DNA from: Opitutia bacterium
Lineage (GTDB): Bacteria > Verrucomicrobiota > Verrucomicrobiia > Opitutales > UBA953
Length of the DNA: 42,013 nucleotides
Assembly (NCBI GenBank): GCA_947378905.1
Contig: CANCLV010000004.1
Location: 1-42,013, forward strand
Direction: 5' to 3'
Below are positions 1 through 8,818 of the stretch, one piece after another; position 1 is the first letter of the stretch, and each line of letters starts with the position of its first letter. The position numbers and the translations under genes were made by a program. The notes under the pieces were generated by a model. The model was given only the letters and a program-made list of their open reading frames with translations. It was not told the DNA's origin and ran no database searches.

Positions 1-309
1 TCGACTTACAAATTAAAGTTCGGGCACCGCGGTGGAAATCAACCCGTTAAGAATACGGAAGAAGGTCGTGTTTCCATCACCGCCCAAAATCACGGATTCG
101 CTTCCAAGCCAGAAGAGCTTGAGCGTTGTGGTGCGATTGTGACTGAAGTAAATTTAAATGACGGAACCGTTTCGGGATTACGCCTCAAAGATAAGCCAGT
201 GTTCTCGGTGCAATATCACCCAGAGGCTGGACCTGGTCCGAACGATGCCGACGTGTTATTTGATCACTTCTACGACCTGATTGCTAAGAGCAAAGCGTCG
301 AAGAAGTAA
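1..309 (+). CDS. carA: Carbamoyl-phosphate synthase small subunit, C-terminal part
   Basis: Open from base 1 in frame 1 to a TAA at 307-309, giving the last 102 residues of a protein that starts outside the window. The translation carries the class I glutamine amidotransferase end of CarA: FGHRGGNQPV, then ITAQNHGFA, then VQYHPEAGPGP. The last holds the His and Glu of the Cys-His-Glu triad; the nucleophile Cys lies upstream, out of view. The subunit releases ammonia from glutamine for carbamoyl phosphate, feeding arginine and pyrimidine synthesis. Family membership is clear from the motifs. It ends two bases before the stop codon of the convergent kup gene, with no terminator hairpin between them. 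Confidence 0.96.
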   Translation, partial: STYKLKFGHRGGNQPVKNTEEGRVSITAQNHGFASKPEELERCGAIVTEVNLNDGTVSGLRLKDKPVFSVQYHPEAGPGPNDADVLFDHFYDLIAKSKASKK

Positions 310-311
310 TC

Positions 312-2363
312 TTACAGTTCAACCTGCATGCCTAGTTCGACAACGCGACCGGGGGGAAGGTTGAAGTAGGCCGTGGCAGAGAGGGCGTTGCGATTAAGTA
401 CTTCGAAGAGTTTTTCTTGAACGGTGTTGAGTGAAATATTTCTTTCAGCGCGGACGATGGTTTCGCGACTGAGGAAGTAGGTAACTTCGAGTGGGTTCGG
501 GTTAATTTTTAATTCTTCGTAGGCGGCGTCGAGAATCGGGTAGATATCTTGTTTTTCGCGGAAACCGAATCTGCCAGTAATTCTCATGACAGGAGGGAAT
601 TCATTACGACTACCCACTAAGACAAAGCCATGTCCGTGGGTGGTGATGCTAACGCGTTCTTCATTTTTAACGAAAGCGCGAGTGTCATCCACAGTGAGGG
701 TAACCACGATGATGTGATCATGGAGAACCTTGTTATGCTTAAGGTTGTGGGCGAGGGCCATGGGGACGGAATTATTACCGCCAGAGAGATAGACGGCGGT
801 GCCTTTGACTCGGCTAAGCTTTCCGGCCTTGAATCGCTCTTCGACGCTTTCGATGAAGAATTTAAAGTCATCATTCTTTTCGGCTTCGGCTAGTTTGCTA
901 CGCATAGCGATGCGACCTTTATTCCAGACTGACATGATGTAATAGAGGACAAATCCGATGGCGAGAGGGAGCCAGCCGTTTTCAAAAATCTTGGTCGCAT
1001 TTCCACCGATGAAGAGCAGCTCCATCATTAAGACGGGCGAGACAATGATATACGATGAAGCGATAGGAAATTTCTTAATCTTATGTAGATACTGTGCGTA
1101 TAAAATAGTCGTCACAAGCATCGTACCGCTCACGGAGATACCATAGGCACTCGCTAGATTTTCAGATGATTTATATTGGAGAACTAGGAATACTGAACCC
1201 GCAAGGAGTAGCCAGTTTACTACGGGCATGTAGATCTGTCCTGATTCTTGATCGGATGTGTAAGAGATGCGCATCCGGGGTAAGAAATTTAATTGGATGG
1301 CTTGAACGGTGGTGGAGAAAGCACCGGCAATTAAAGCTTGGGAGGCGATGATTGCGGCGAGGGTTGCAATCACGACTAAAGGAATTTGTGACCAAGCCGG
1401 CGCCATGTTATAAAATGGATTATAGGAGCCAGTGAGAATATGGGATTGGTTGGCGATAGCCCACGCACCTTGTCCGAGATAATTTAAAATCAAGGCAGGG
1501 AAGACGATAAAGTACCAACCCGCGCGAATGGGTTTTTGTCCGAAGTGTCCCATGTCGGCGTAGAGTGCTTCGGCGCCCGTGACAGCAAGGAATACTGCAC
1601 CTAATACGACGATTCCGATTCCTGGGTTATTAACCATGAAATCGATTGCGACCATCGGTTTGAATGCTTCGTAAACAACCAGTGACTCTTGATGGTGTTG
1701 GTAGAGGGAATTAATTCCCGTTGCGGCGATAACTGCGAACCAGAGAAGTGTGATTGGGCCGAAGTACATACCGACTTTTCCTGAACCCCGTTTCTGGATG
1801 GCAAAAATTCCAATTAAGATCGCAACAGCGGTGACAGGAATGAAATAACGAATAAGTCCTGCGCTGGATGTAGTTTGTTCTTTAACACCTTCGAGTGCGG
1901 ACAAGACTGAGATTGCTGGGGTGATTACGCCGTCACCAAACAAAAGGGCGGTACCAAAAACTCCGAGTAACACTAAAATATTTCGATGCTTAGGTTTGTT
2001 GCTTGGATTATCTAATGTCGGCTTAGGTTTTTCTTCATCGCTATTTTTTGATGCGAGTGAGACGAGGGTCATGATACCGCCTTCACCGTCGTCATTAGCG
2101 TCCATCATGAATAAAACGTATTTTACGGTGACGACTAGAATGAGTGACCAGATGATGAGCGAGAGAGCGGGAACGATCACTTGCTCGGGGGTGGCACCCT
2201 CGTGGAGGCCATTCCGGATACATTCACGAAATGCGTAAAGTGGACTCGTTCCAATATCGCCGAAAACAACTCCCAGTGCTGCGATTGTTGAAGCCAGCGT
2301 GATTCGCTGAATAGGGGTTGAAGAGGGCGGTTTAGCCGTTGCCTCCGGTTTGGCTTCTTTCAT
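312..2363 (-). CDS. kup: Kup-family potassium uptake protein
   Basis: 683 residues, normal for Kup/HAK/KUP low-affinity K+ uptake proteins of the inner membrane, thought to be K+/H+ symporters. The N-terminus has the family signature GDIGTSPLYAF (about residues 35-45). About twelve hydrophobic segments fill residues 25-470, including LLFGDGVITPAISVLSALEG near 140-160, typical of Kup. A soluble C-terminal domain of about 200 residues follows. ATG at 2363 gives a full-length product. The upstream 136-base region is shared with the divergent yajC operon; a TATA-like stretch on the minus strand about 23-28 bases before the ATG could be its -10. No Shine-Dalgarno sequence is visible. Confidence 0.96.
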   Translation of the reverse strand: MKEAKPEATAKPPSSTPIQRITLASTIAALGVVFGDIGTSPLYAFRECIRNGLHEGATPEQVIVPALSLIIWSLILVVTVKYVLFMMDANDDGEGGIMTLVSLASKNSDEEKPKPTLDNPSNKPKHRNILVLLGVFGTALLFGDGVITPAISVLSALEGVKEQTTSSAGLIRYFIPVTAVAILIGIFAIQKRGSGKVGMYFGPITLLWFAVIAATGINSLYQHHQESLVVYEAFKPMVAIDFMVNNPGIGIVVLGAVFLAVTGAEALYADMGHFGQKPIRAGWYFIVFPALILNYLGQGAWAIANQSHILTGSYNPFYNMAPAWSQIPLVVIATLAAIIASQALIAGAFSTTVQAIQLNFLPRMRISYTSDQESGQIYMPVVNWLLLAGSVFLVLQYKSSENLASAYGISVSGTMLVTTILYAQYLHKIKKFPIASSYIIVSPVLMMELLFIGGNATKIFENGWLPLAIGFVLYYIMSVWNKGRIAMRSKLAEAEKNDDFKFFIESVEERFKAGKLSRVKGTAVYLSGGNNSVPMALAHNLKHNKVLHDHIIVVTLTVDDTRAFVKNEERVSITTHGHGFVLVGSRNEFPPVMRITGRFGFREKQDIYPILDAAYEELKINPNPLEVTYFLSRETIVRAERNISLNTVQEKLFEVLNRNALSATAYFNLPPGRVVELGMQVEL

Positions 2364-2455
2364 GGAATTAGTTGTTCACATTGAGGTATATTTGGCATGA
2401 ACGCAAAACCAAACCAAGTAGCTGGGGCTTGCCTTTTTGTCACACTTCAGCAATT

Positions 2456-2484
2456 AAGGGGTTTCTCGGCTGATTTAACCCCTT
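2456..2484 (+). promoter_or_regulatory. Perfect 8-bp hairpin just upstream of yajC
   Basis: AAGGGGTT (2456-2463) pairs perfectly with AACCCCTT (2477-2484) across a 13-base loop. It ends 15 bases before the yajC ATG. It could be a leader structure for yajC-secDF or a protein-binding dyad. A T-run expected of an intrinsic terminator is absent. The left arm lies inside an 11-base string, CAATTAAGGGG, that recurs upstream of glmM. Confidence 0.45.
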
Positions 2485-2499
2485 TCCAAATAAACAAAT

Positions 2500-2841
2500 A
2501 TGAAAACCACCCCTCACGCTCTGTTCTCTTACATAGCGGATGCTGCGCCAGCTGATGCACAGCCTAATCCGTTTTTACCCTTAATCGGGTATGCACTGCT
2601 TTTTGCAGCGATGTATTTCTTCCTTTTTGCTCCGGCACGAAAGGCGCAAAAGGAACGCGAAAAACTTCAATCTCAATTAGAAGTTGGCCAAGAGATTATG
2701 ACGTCCACTGGAATTTATGGACGTATCACCCATATTTCTGATTCACGGGTCACCATCGAATTGGACAGTGGTAAGATGACGATTCATAAAAGCTCCGTTG
2801 CTGGTTTAGCATCGGATGAATCTAAAGTTATTCCTGCCTAA
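2500..2841 (+). CDS. yajC: YajC, Sec translocon accessory subunit
   Basis: 113 residues, the usual size for YajC. One transmembrane helix (about residues 24-44, PFLPLIGYALLFAAMYFFLF) is followed by a basic, charged stretch (APARKAQKEREK) and the small YajC domain with VGQEIMTSTGIYGRI. The conserved order helix, lysine-rich loop, then G-x-x-V/I-x-T-x-x-G-I-x-G identifies the family. YajC binds SecDF in the inner membrane and supports protein export. It lies 20 bases before secDF, the standard yajC-secD-secF order, so the two are surely one transcript. No Shine-Dalgarno sequence precedes the ATG. Confidence 0.95.
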   Translation: MKTTPHALFSYIADAAPADAQPNPFLPLIGYALLFAAMYFFLFAPARKAQKEREKLQSQLEVGQEIMTSTGIYGRITHISDSRVTIELDSGKMTIHKSSVAGLASDESKVIPA

Positions 2842-2861
2842 CCTTAATTTATAAAAATACT

Positions 2862-5564
2862 ATGACATCCAGGACATGGTTCTGGAAGGTTGCGGTCTCG
2901 TTGGTTGCCCTTGTTTGTGCAATTTATGAGTTTTACCCAATCGCTCCAACCCCACTCGAAGATTTCGTTCCTACGCAAGTCATCAACCAGTCGGCTGAAT
3001 TCGTAAAAATTCACCAAGAGGCTAAAACACGTGTAGCGAATAGTAAAATAGGTACCGTTGCTGCTGATCAAAAAGCGGTTTCGTACTACCAGGCATTGCG
3101 CGATATCGGTGAAGGTAAAGGTCGTGCCTCAGCCGTCGATTTACGTCCCTTCTTTTTCGATGAGAAAGATTTTATCCGTGAGCCCGATCAAAATAAGAGA
3201 AATATTATTGTATTGAAGCAGCTCTTGCTGCGCTCACAGGGTCGTCTCAAATTAGGTTTAGATTTACAGGGCGGTGTTTCGTTTACTTTAAAGGTCGATC
3301 CGACTGGTGCTGAAGCCGGTGTGAAATCAGGAAACGATAAAGCCAATGTCTCGCATTCTGAAATGGTGAACCAAGCGGTTCAAGTGATGGAACAGCGCGT
3401 CAATCAGTTTGGTGTCGCTGAGCCTGTTTTACGTCCGGTCGGTGACTTGGCTCTCGAGATTCAACTTCCGGGGGAAGATGCGGCTAATAATCCTGATGTG
3501 ATTGATGCACTTAAAAAGCCGGCCAAACTAGAATTTAGACAGGTGTATCGTGGAAGACATCCATTGGATGACGAACGTGAGCATTCCACAAAATCCTTGG
3601 AGGATGAAAGTGGTGCAACTGCGGTTTACGAAGTTCTAACTGAACGTAATGTCGACCGTCGTACAGGTGAAACGAAGGTTGCGAAATACTATATTCGCAA
3701 GCGAGCCGATGCAACAGGCGCAATTATCAAATCCTCTTCGGCTCGTTCCGATGATGGCATGTCCTTCTACGTGGACATGAAGTTTACGAATGAAGGCTCG
3801 CAAAAATTTGGAGACTTAACTGCAAAAATTGCTGAAGCCAATGGTCGTACTAACTCTGTGGGCCAATTAGCGGTCGTACTCGATGGCGTCTTGCAGTCGG
3901 CACCAACGGTCCGTGAAGCAATTCGTAGCAGTGGTGCGACGATTACTGGTTCCTTTACACGTGAAGAGGCGATTAATCTCTCTAATGTTTTAAATAATCC
4001 ATTAGAGTTTCCTTTGATTACTCAGGACGTAACATCAGTCGGTCCATCCTTAGCTAAAGATGCCCAAGACAAATCGGTAGTCGCGTCAGTCGTCGCCGTA
4101 GGTCTGGTTGTCTTATTCATGGTAGGCTTCTACGTCTGGGGCGGATTCATCGCTGTGCTTGGCATGGTGTTGAATTTATTCCTCATGCTTGGAGCGATGG
4201 CTTACCTTGGTGCCACCATCACACTCCCTGGTGTCGCAGCGTTGGTCTTAACCTTAGGTATGGCAGTGGATGCCAATATTTTAATTCTCGAACGTGTTCG
4301 TGAAGAAGCTCGCGTCGGTAAGGATCGCGCAGCCTCATTACGCGAAGGCTATAACCGAGCGATGTGGACTATTGTGGATGCGAATCTCACTCACTTACTC
4401 GTAGCTATTATTCTTGCGTTTATGGGTACGGGTCCGGTTCGTGGATTTGGTATCACTCTGATTATTGGTATTTTCACGACGCTCTTTACGACGCTCGTCA
4501 CCTGTCGTGGTATTCAAGAGTTTGCGTTAGAGAAGGGAATCATGAGCCGTCTATTCGGACTCCCTGTATTTAAGCACACCATCGATATCCACTTCTTAAA
4601 ATATGCCCGTGTTGCCTTTATCGTTTCTTGGCTGATTGTCGCGCTCGGCATCAGTGAACTCGCTTATAAAGGTAAGGATGCTTTCGGTAAGGATTTCCGC
4701 GGTGGTGAGTCGACGATGATTGCGCTTAGTGATGCCGCCAAAGTGGACACTAACAAGGTAGTGCAGTTGGCCGCATCGGTGGGTCTGCCTGATACGACTG
4801 TTACTGTTCAGAAGCCGATTGGTGGAGGTGAAACGCGTCTCCGCATCGAAACCGAATTATCTAAAGATCACGGAAAGGCTGACTTTGCTAATCTCGTGAA
4901 GATCGTTGATCAGATTAAGAAAGGCTATCCGCAGATTCTGAAAGACGCTCAAGCTCCTACGGAAAAAATCTTATTAGTTCGTGAAGCTATCGGCGGATCG
5001 GTCAGTAATGAATTACGTTTCAACGCAATCCTTTCAGTTTTATTAGCGCTCGCGGGTATTGGTATTTACGTCTCGTTGCGATTCGAAACTGGATTCGGTA
5101 TTGCTGCCATGGTGGCGACATTGCACGACGTCCTTATGACGGTCGCGTTATTCGTCTTCTTCGGTGGACAGTTCAACGCTGCATTGATCGCAGCTATTCT
5201 ATTAATCATCGGTTACTCGGTGAACGACACTATCGTGGTCTTTGACCGAATTCGCGAAGAGTTGGAAAATAATCCGACCCGCTCGTTGAGCGATGTCATC
5301 CACCTCGCGATTAACCGTACACTCTCTCGTACGATTCTTACATCGACTACTGTTTTCCTATGTGCGGTAGCGCTATGGGCATTCGGTGCAGGTGATGTTC
5401 GTCTTTATGGCGAAGTTTTCATCTACGGTGTATTAACCGGAACATTCTCTTCCATTTTCATCGCAAGTCCAATTTTCTATTGGTGGCACAAGGGTGAGCG
5501 CAAAGGTGTAGACGCTGCAGAACGCCCTCGTCGCTATTCATGGGAGGCCGGTTCTGACGCCTAA
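2862..5564 (+). CDS. secDF: SecDF fusion protein, export motor
   Basis: 900 residues joining SecD and SecF in one chain. The SecD half starts with one membrane helix (residues 8-25), then a periplasmic region with LGLDLQGG at 131-138, then about five helices with the RND-type stretch LTLGMAVDANILILERVREE. The SecF half begins near residue 580 with a new membrane helix and the motif GKDFRGGE, and ends with five helices including GYSVNDTIVVFDRIREE. SecDF uses the proton gradient to pull secreted proteins across the inner membrane after SecA. Natural SecD-SecF fusions are known in several phyla, so this is not an assembly artefact. recJ begins 12 bases downstream. Confidence 0.97.
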   Translation: MTSRTWFWKVAVSLVALVCAIYEFYPIAPTPLEDFVPTQVINQSAEFVKIHQEAKTRVANSKIGTVAADQKAVSYYQALRDIGEGKGRASAVDLRPFFFDEKDFIREPDQNKRNIIVLKQLLLRSQGRLKLGLDLQGGVSFTLKVDPTGAEAGVKSGNDKANVSHSEMVNQAVQVMEQRVNQFGVAEPVLRPVGDLALEIQLPGEDAANNPDVIDALKKPAKLEFRQVYRGRHPLDDEREHSTKSLEDESGATAVYEVLTERNVDRRTGETKVAKYYIRKRADATGAIIKSSSARSDDGMSFYVDMKFTNEGSQKFGDLTAKIAEANGRTNSVGQLAVVLDGVLQSAPTVREAIRSSGATITGSFTREEAINLSNVLNNPLEFPLITQDVTSVGPSLAKDAQDKSVVASVVAVGLVVLFMVGFYVWGGFIAVLGMVLNLFLMLGAMAYLGATITLPGVAALVLTLGMAVDANILILERVREEARVGKDRAASLREGYNRAMWTIVDANLTHLLVAIILAFMGTGPVRGFGITLIIGIFTTLFTTLVTCRGIQEFALEKGIMSRLFGLPVFKHTIDIHFLKYARVAFIVSWLIVALGISELAYKGKDAFGKDFRGGESTMIALSDAAKVDTNKVVQLAASVGLPDTTVTVQKPIGGGETRLRIETELSKDHGKADFANLVKIVDQIKKGYPQILKDAQAPTEKILLVREAIGGSVSNELRFNAILSVLLALAGIGIYVSLRFETGFGIAAMVATLHDVLMTVALFVFFGGQFNAALIAAILLIIGYSVNDTIVVFDRIREELENNPTRSLSDVIHLAINRTLSRTILTSTTVFLCAVALWAFGAGDVRLYGEVFIYGVLTGTFSSIFIASPIFYWWHKGERKGVDAAERPRRYSWEAGSDA

Positions 5565-5575
5565 AGCTTACTCTT

Positions 5576-7288
5576 ATGGCCGCTTGGTTATATCGAGCTG
5601 CAGACGGTGGGCTCGCCCAACGTATTGCATCGAGTTTAGGGATTTCTGAACCTGTTGCACATGTTTTAGCACGCATGTTTGATGACGAGGCGAAAGCCGA
5701 ACTACATTTACGTCCGCAGCTGGCGCATGTGTCTGATCCTTTTGCGGTTGGTAATTTACGAATCGCTGCGGAAAGAATTCTCGCAGCCGTTAGTCAAAAA
5801 CAACGCATTGCCATCTTGGGTGATTATGACGTCGACGGAGTTTCCAGCACAGCGATGTTGGTGCATCTGCTTCGTCGACTGGGAGCCGAGCCAGCCGCTT
5901 TTGTACCACGCCGACTAGAAGAAGGCTATGGACTAACCATGGCTGCACTTGAGCGTGTGGTAAAGGAAGCTCAGCCCCAATTATTTATCGCACTCGATTG
6001 TGGGACTAATTCTGTTTCCGAAATTGAGTTTTTGAAGACGAACGGTGTTGAGGTCATTGTTGTCGATCACCACGTGGCCAAGTCTGCCCCGGCTGACTGT
6101 ATTCTAGTTAATCCAAGAGTGAATGATGATGCGGAAGTCCCTTGGCAGACGCTGTGCACAGCGGGCTTAGTCTTTAAGTTAATCCATGGGATATTAAAAG
6201 TATTACGCTTAGCGGGTGACCCACGCGGCACTCATATCGTGGTTAAGGACTATTTAGATTTAGCTGCACTGGGTACGATTGCAGATTTAGTTCCACTCTT
6301 AACCGAAAATCGAATCATAGCTGCGCATGGTTTGAGAGCATTGAGCGAAGCGAAGCGTCCTGGGGTGCGTGCTCTCATTGCCGTCAGTGGAATGGAGCCA
6401 GGCGCAACGTTGAGTTCGGTGGATGTCTCTTACCGTATTGGTCCGAGAATTAATGCGAGTGGACGACTTGCTGATGCTTCACTGCCTTTGAATTTGTTGC
6501 TCGCTGAAACTTTAGAAGATTCTGAACGCGACGCCGAGTTGCTTGATCAAATTAATCGAGAAAGACAGGAGATTGATAAACGCGTAACCGATGATGCTAC
6601 TGAGCAGGCGAAATCGATGGGGGAGCAGGAAGGTTATGTATTGTTTGGCGACTGGCATCCCGGCGTGGTCGGGATTGCCGCAGGTAAGATCTGTCGAGCA
6701 TTAGATCGCCCAGTAATCGTTTTGGGAAAAGAAGGCGAAATTGCAAAAGGGTCTGGCCGGAGTATCCCTGGGGTTAATTTAGTCGAAGCTCTTAATTCCT
6801 GTGCTGATATTTTAAAAACCTATGGCGGACACCCCATGGCTGTAGGTATTTCACTCGCGGCGTCTGACGTGGAGGCGTTTCGTGCTAGGTTTACTGCCGC
6901 GGTGGCCTTACAGAAAAAAAGTACTAATCTTGTTAGTGATAGCCGTGACTTGGATATTACTCATTGGATAAAATTAAATGAAATTAACGAGGGTGTGCTT
7001 GATGATATGGAATTACTGCAGCCGTACGGAGAATCGAATAGTGAGCCCATTTTCGGCGTGAGGGGATTTGTTTTTGATAAAACTCCAACGCTTTTTGGAG
7101 AAGGGAATATTCGGTTTCAGTTATCACTTTCACCCCAACGCCGGATTAGCTTTATCGCTTGGAGAATGAGTAGTCGGATTCCCGAGATTGGTAAATCGGT
7201 GGATCTGGCGGTTAAACTCGCCTGGAATCGTTGGCAGGGCCGCAAGAGTATCCAGGTGGAGATTGTCGATTGGCGCTATTCTGGTTAA
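5576..7288 (+). CDS. recJ: Single-stranded-DNA exonuclease RecJ
   Basis: 570 residues, close to the family norm of about 575. DHH phosphoesterase motifs are intact: GDYDVDG (residues 82-88), ALDCGTNS (about 139-146), VVDHH (162-166), and the DHHA1 motif GGHPMAVG (about 417-424). The last third is the OB-like RecJ domain, with LLQPYGESNSEPIF near its start. RecJ degrades single-stranded DNA 5' to 3' in RecFOR recombination, mismatch repair and base excision repair. The ATG is 12 bases after secDF without a Shine-Dalgarno sequence, so it is probably transcribed with yajC-secDF. Confidence 0.96.
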   Translation: MAAWLYRAADGGLAQRIASSLGISEPVAHVLARMFDDEAKAELHLRPQLAHVSDPFAVGNLRIAAERILAAVSQKQRIAILGDYDVDGVSSTAMLVHLLRRLGAEPAAFVPRRLEEGYGLTMAALERVVKEAQPQLFIALDCGTNSVSEIEFLKTNGVEVIVVDHHVAKSAPADCILVNPRVNDDAEVPWQTLCTAGLVFKLIHGILKVLRLAGDPRGTHIVVKDYLDLAALGTIADLVPLLTENRIIAAHGLRALSEAKRPGVRALIAVSGMEPGATLSSVDVSYRIGPRINASGRLADASLPLNLLLAETLEDSERDAELLDQINRERQEIDKRVTDDATEQAKSMGEQEGYVLFGDWHPGVVGIAAGKICRALDRPVIVLGKEGEIAKGSGRSIPGVNLVEALNSCADILKTYGGHPMAVGISLAASDVEAFRARFTAAVALQKKSTNLVSDSRDLDITHWIKLNEINEGVLDDMELLQPYGESNSEPIFGVRGFVFDKTPTLFGEGNIRFQLSLSPQRRISFIAWRMSSRIPEIGKSVDLAVKLAWNRWQGRKSIQVEIVDWRYSG

Positions 7289-7335
7289 GAAATCTTGAAA
7301 CCTCCCACGGTTCTACCTGTAATAGTCGTACCCCT

Positions 7336-8277
7336 ATGATGAAATTTTTAACTGCCTTATTAGTTTGTTCTTCTGCTTTGGTGGCCGCCGATGCGCCCCA
7401 GCGTAAATTGCTCTTCTTTACAAAATCAAGTGGCTACGAGCATGTTGTGATTTCATGGAAGGATGGAGCTCCCAGTTTCGCTGAAAAGGAATTACTGAAA
7501 TTAAGTGCAGATAATAATTGGAAATTTGAGTTCTCTAAAGATGGTTCCAAATTTTCTCCTGAATATTTAGCTCAGTTTGATGCTTTGGTTTTTTATACAA
7601 CAGGAGATTTGTGTGATAAGGGTAGGGACGGTAATCCGCCCATGACGCCTGCAGGTAAACAAGCGATTTTTGATTTCGTCAAAGCGGGCAAAGGTTTTGT
7701 TGGTATCCACTCTGCGTCTGATACATTTCACACCGATAACGAAGCCGATAAGGGTCCAGAACGTTATCTAAATCATTGTGAAAAAGCTGATCCTTATGTC
7801 CACTTTTTAGGTGCTGAGTTTATTATTCACGGGAAACAGCAGGAGGCTAAAAACAGAGTTATCGATCCTAAGTTCCCTGGCTTTGAGAAAGTAGGCGAAT
7901 CTTTCACTTTCACTGAGGAGTGGTATTCGCTAAAGGATTACAAGGACGACATCCATGTTCTCACAGTTATCGACTCACCTAAGATGGAAGGTACCATGTA
8001 TGAGCGTCCTGCCTATCCTAATTGCTGGGCACGTGCTGAAGGTAAGGGACGTGTTTTCTATACTGCTATGGGGCACCGCGAAGACGTTTGGACTAACCCA
8101 ATTTTCCGTCAGATCTTAGTCGGTGGAATTAAATTCGCCACGGGTGATGCACCAGCCGACTTAACTCCTAATTTAAAGAAAGTTGCACCAGGTTCGGATC
8201 AAAATCCTAAGTACGTTCCACAGCCAGTTAAGAAAGTGGTCCCAGCTACTTCAACTGCTACACCAGCTAAAAATTAA
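7336..8277 (+). CDS. Exported ThuA-like domain protein
   Basis: About 313 residues from the ATG at 7336. A longer frame opens at 7231 inside recJ, but only the 7336 (or 7339) start puts a classic signal peptide at the N-terminus (MMKFLTALLVCSSALVAADA), so I chose it. The rest is a ThuA (trehalose-utilisation) domain, class I glutamine-amidotransferase-like fold: KLLFFTKSSGYEH at the front, DALVFYTTGDL, FVKAGKGFVGIHSASDT, and the close AEGKGRVFYTAMGHREDVW. The C-terminal tail is Lys/Pro/Thr rich and looks unstructured. ThuA-like proteins are abundant in Verrucomicrobiota and Planctomycetes, often near sugar-degrading genes, but their chemistry is unclear; no sugar genes lie nearby. Periplasmic or secreted location is inferred from the signal. 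Confidence 0.87.
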   Translation: MMKFLTALLVCSSALVAADAPQRKLLFFTKSSGYEHVVISWKDGAPSFAEKELLKLSADNNWKFEFSKDGSKFSPEYLAQFDALVFYTTGDLCDKGRDGNPPMTPAGKQAIFDFVKAGKGFVGIHSASDTFHTDNEADKGPERYLNHCEKADPYVHFLGAEFIIHGKQQEAKNRVIDPKFPGFEKVGESFTFTEEWYSLKDYKDDIHVLTVIDSPKMEGTMYERPAYPNCWARAEGKGRVFYTAMGHREDVWTNPIFRQILVGGIKFATGDAPADLTPNLKKVAPGSDQNPKYVPQPVKKVVPATSTATPAKN

Positions 8278-8723
8278 GAGTGTTTCTTAATTTCTAAGTA
8301 TTCTGACATCTCAACTGGGGTGACCGAGAGTCGATTGCCTGGTCTTAAAATTAACATCGTGCTCAATTTTTTATTATCGCGAATTTGCGGTAGAGTTACG
8401 GCATGTTTGAATTTCTGAACGAATGATACTTCAATACAGCTCCAACGTGGGTTGAGCTTGTCTGATTTAGCGTCATAGTAATCCGACTTCGGGTCGAACT
8501 GAGTGGGGTCGGTAAATGCGACCTTTGAAACACGTGCTAGACCCACGATGCCAGGTTCTGCGCAGTTGGAGTGATAAAAAAGAACAGCATCATTTATTTT
8601 TGCTGCCCTCATGAAATTACGGGCTTGGTAATTACGAACCCCTGTCCATGGTTCTTTTTTACGTTTCTGTAAATCGTCGATGGAGAACTCATCCGGTTCC
8701 GATTTCATAAGCCAAATCTTCAT
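8274..8723 (-). CDS. EVE-domain protein
   Basis: 149 residues that are almost wholly an EVE domain (PUA-like fold). It opens with the family hallmark WLMKSEPDEFS (residues 4-14), then WTGVRNYQARNFMR and DAVLFYHSNCAEPGIVGLARV. Human thymocyte nuclear protein 1 is the best-known relative. The EVE fold binds modified bases in DNA or RNA. A stand-alone EVE protein beside housekeeping genes is more likely RNA- or modification-linked than a restriction component, but the actual role is unknown. M1 is the right start because the conserved W-L-x-K-S-E-P follows at once. Its stop overlaps the thuA-like stop by four bases. Confidence 0.9.
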   Translation of the reverse strand: MKIWLMKSEPDEFSIDDLQKRKKEPWTGVRNYQARNFMRAAKINDAVLFYHSNCAEPGIVGLARVSKVAFTDPTQFDPKSDYYDAKSDKLNPRWSCIEVSFVQKFKHAVTLPQIRDNKKLSTMLILRPGNRLSVTPVEMSEYLEIKKHS

Positions 8724-8728
8724 ACTTT

Positions 8729-8757
8729 TATAACTCGCAGATTGGGCGTGATGACAA
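8729..8757 (-). promoter_or_regulatory. Putative promoter of the EVE-domain gene
   Basis: Read on the minus strand: TTGTCA (-35, 8757-8752), 17 bases, then GTTATA (-10, 8734-8729), and only 5 bases to the ATG at 8723. The -35 is strong, the -10 weak; an overlapping TATAAA with a 19-base spacer is an alternative. Either way transcription would begin at or next to the start codon. Confidence 0.4.
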
Positions 8758-8782
8758 GTTTGGAAAATATATTTTACAGTCG

Positions 8783-8811
8783 TTGCACTTTTGAAATTAC
8801 TAAATTAGTTA
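8783..8811 (+). promoter_or_regulatory. Putative promoter of tatD
   Basis: TTGCAC (8783-8788), a 17-base spacer, and TAGTTA (8806-8811), followed by 7 bases and the tatD ATG at 8819. The spacing places the expected transcript start at the ATG itself, implying a leaderless or nearly leaderless mRNA. No Shine-Dalgarno sequence is present. Confidence 0.4.
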
Positions 8812-8818
8812 ATTATAA

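Noticed and set aside
617..2238. Several reading frames opposite or overlapping kup
   Set aside because: They are shadows of kup: no initiation signal, no recognisable domains, and the kup frame is fully conserved.
2387..2391. TATACCTCA shared before kup and metY as a regulatory motif
   Set aside because: It includes the -10 region in both and is too short to distinguish from chance.
7231..7335. Longer N-terminus of the ThuA-like protein
   Set aside because: It overlaps recJ and would bury the signal peptide; the ATG at 7336 gives a normal exported protein.
8274..8723. EVE-domain protein as part of a defence or modification system
   Set aside because: EVE domains can read modified DNA bases, but no restriction nuclease, helicase or methylase partner is adjacent; TatD and ThuA-like genes flank it.
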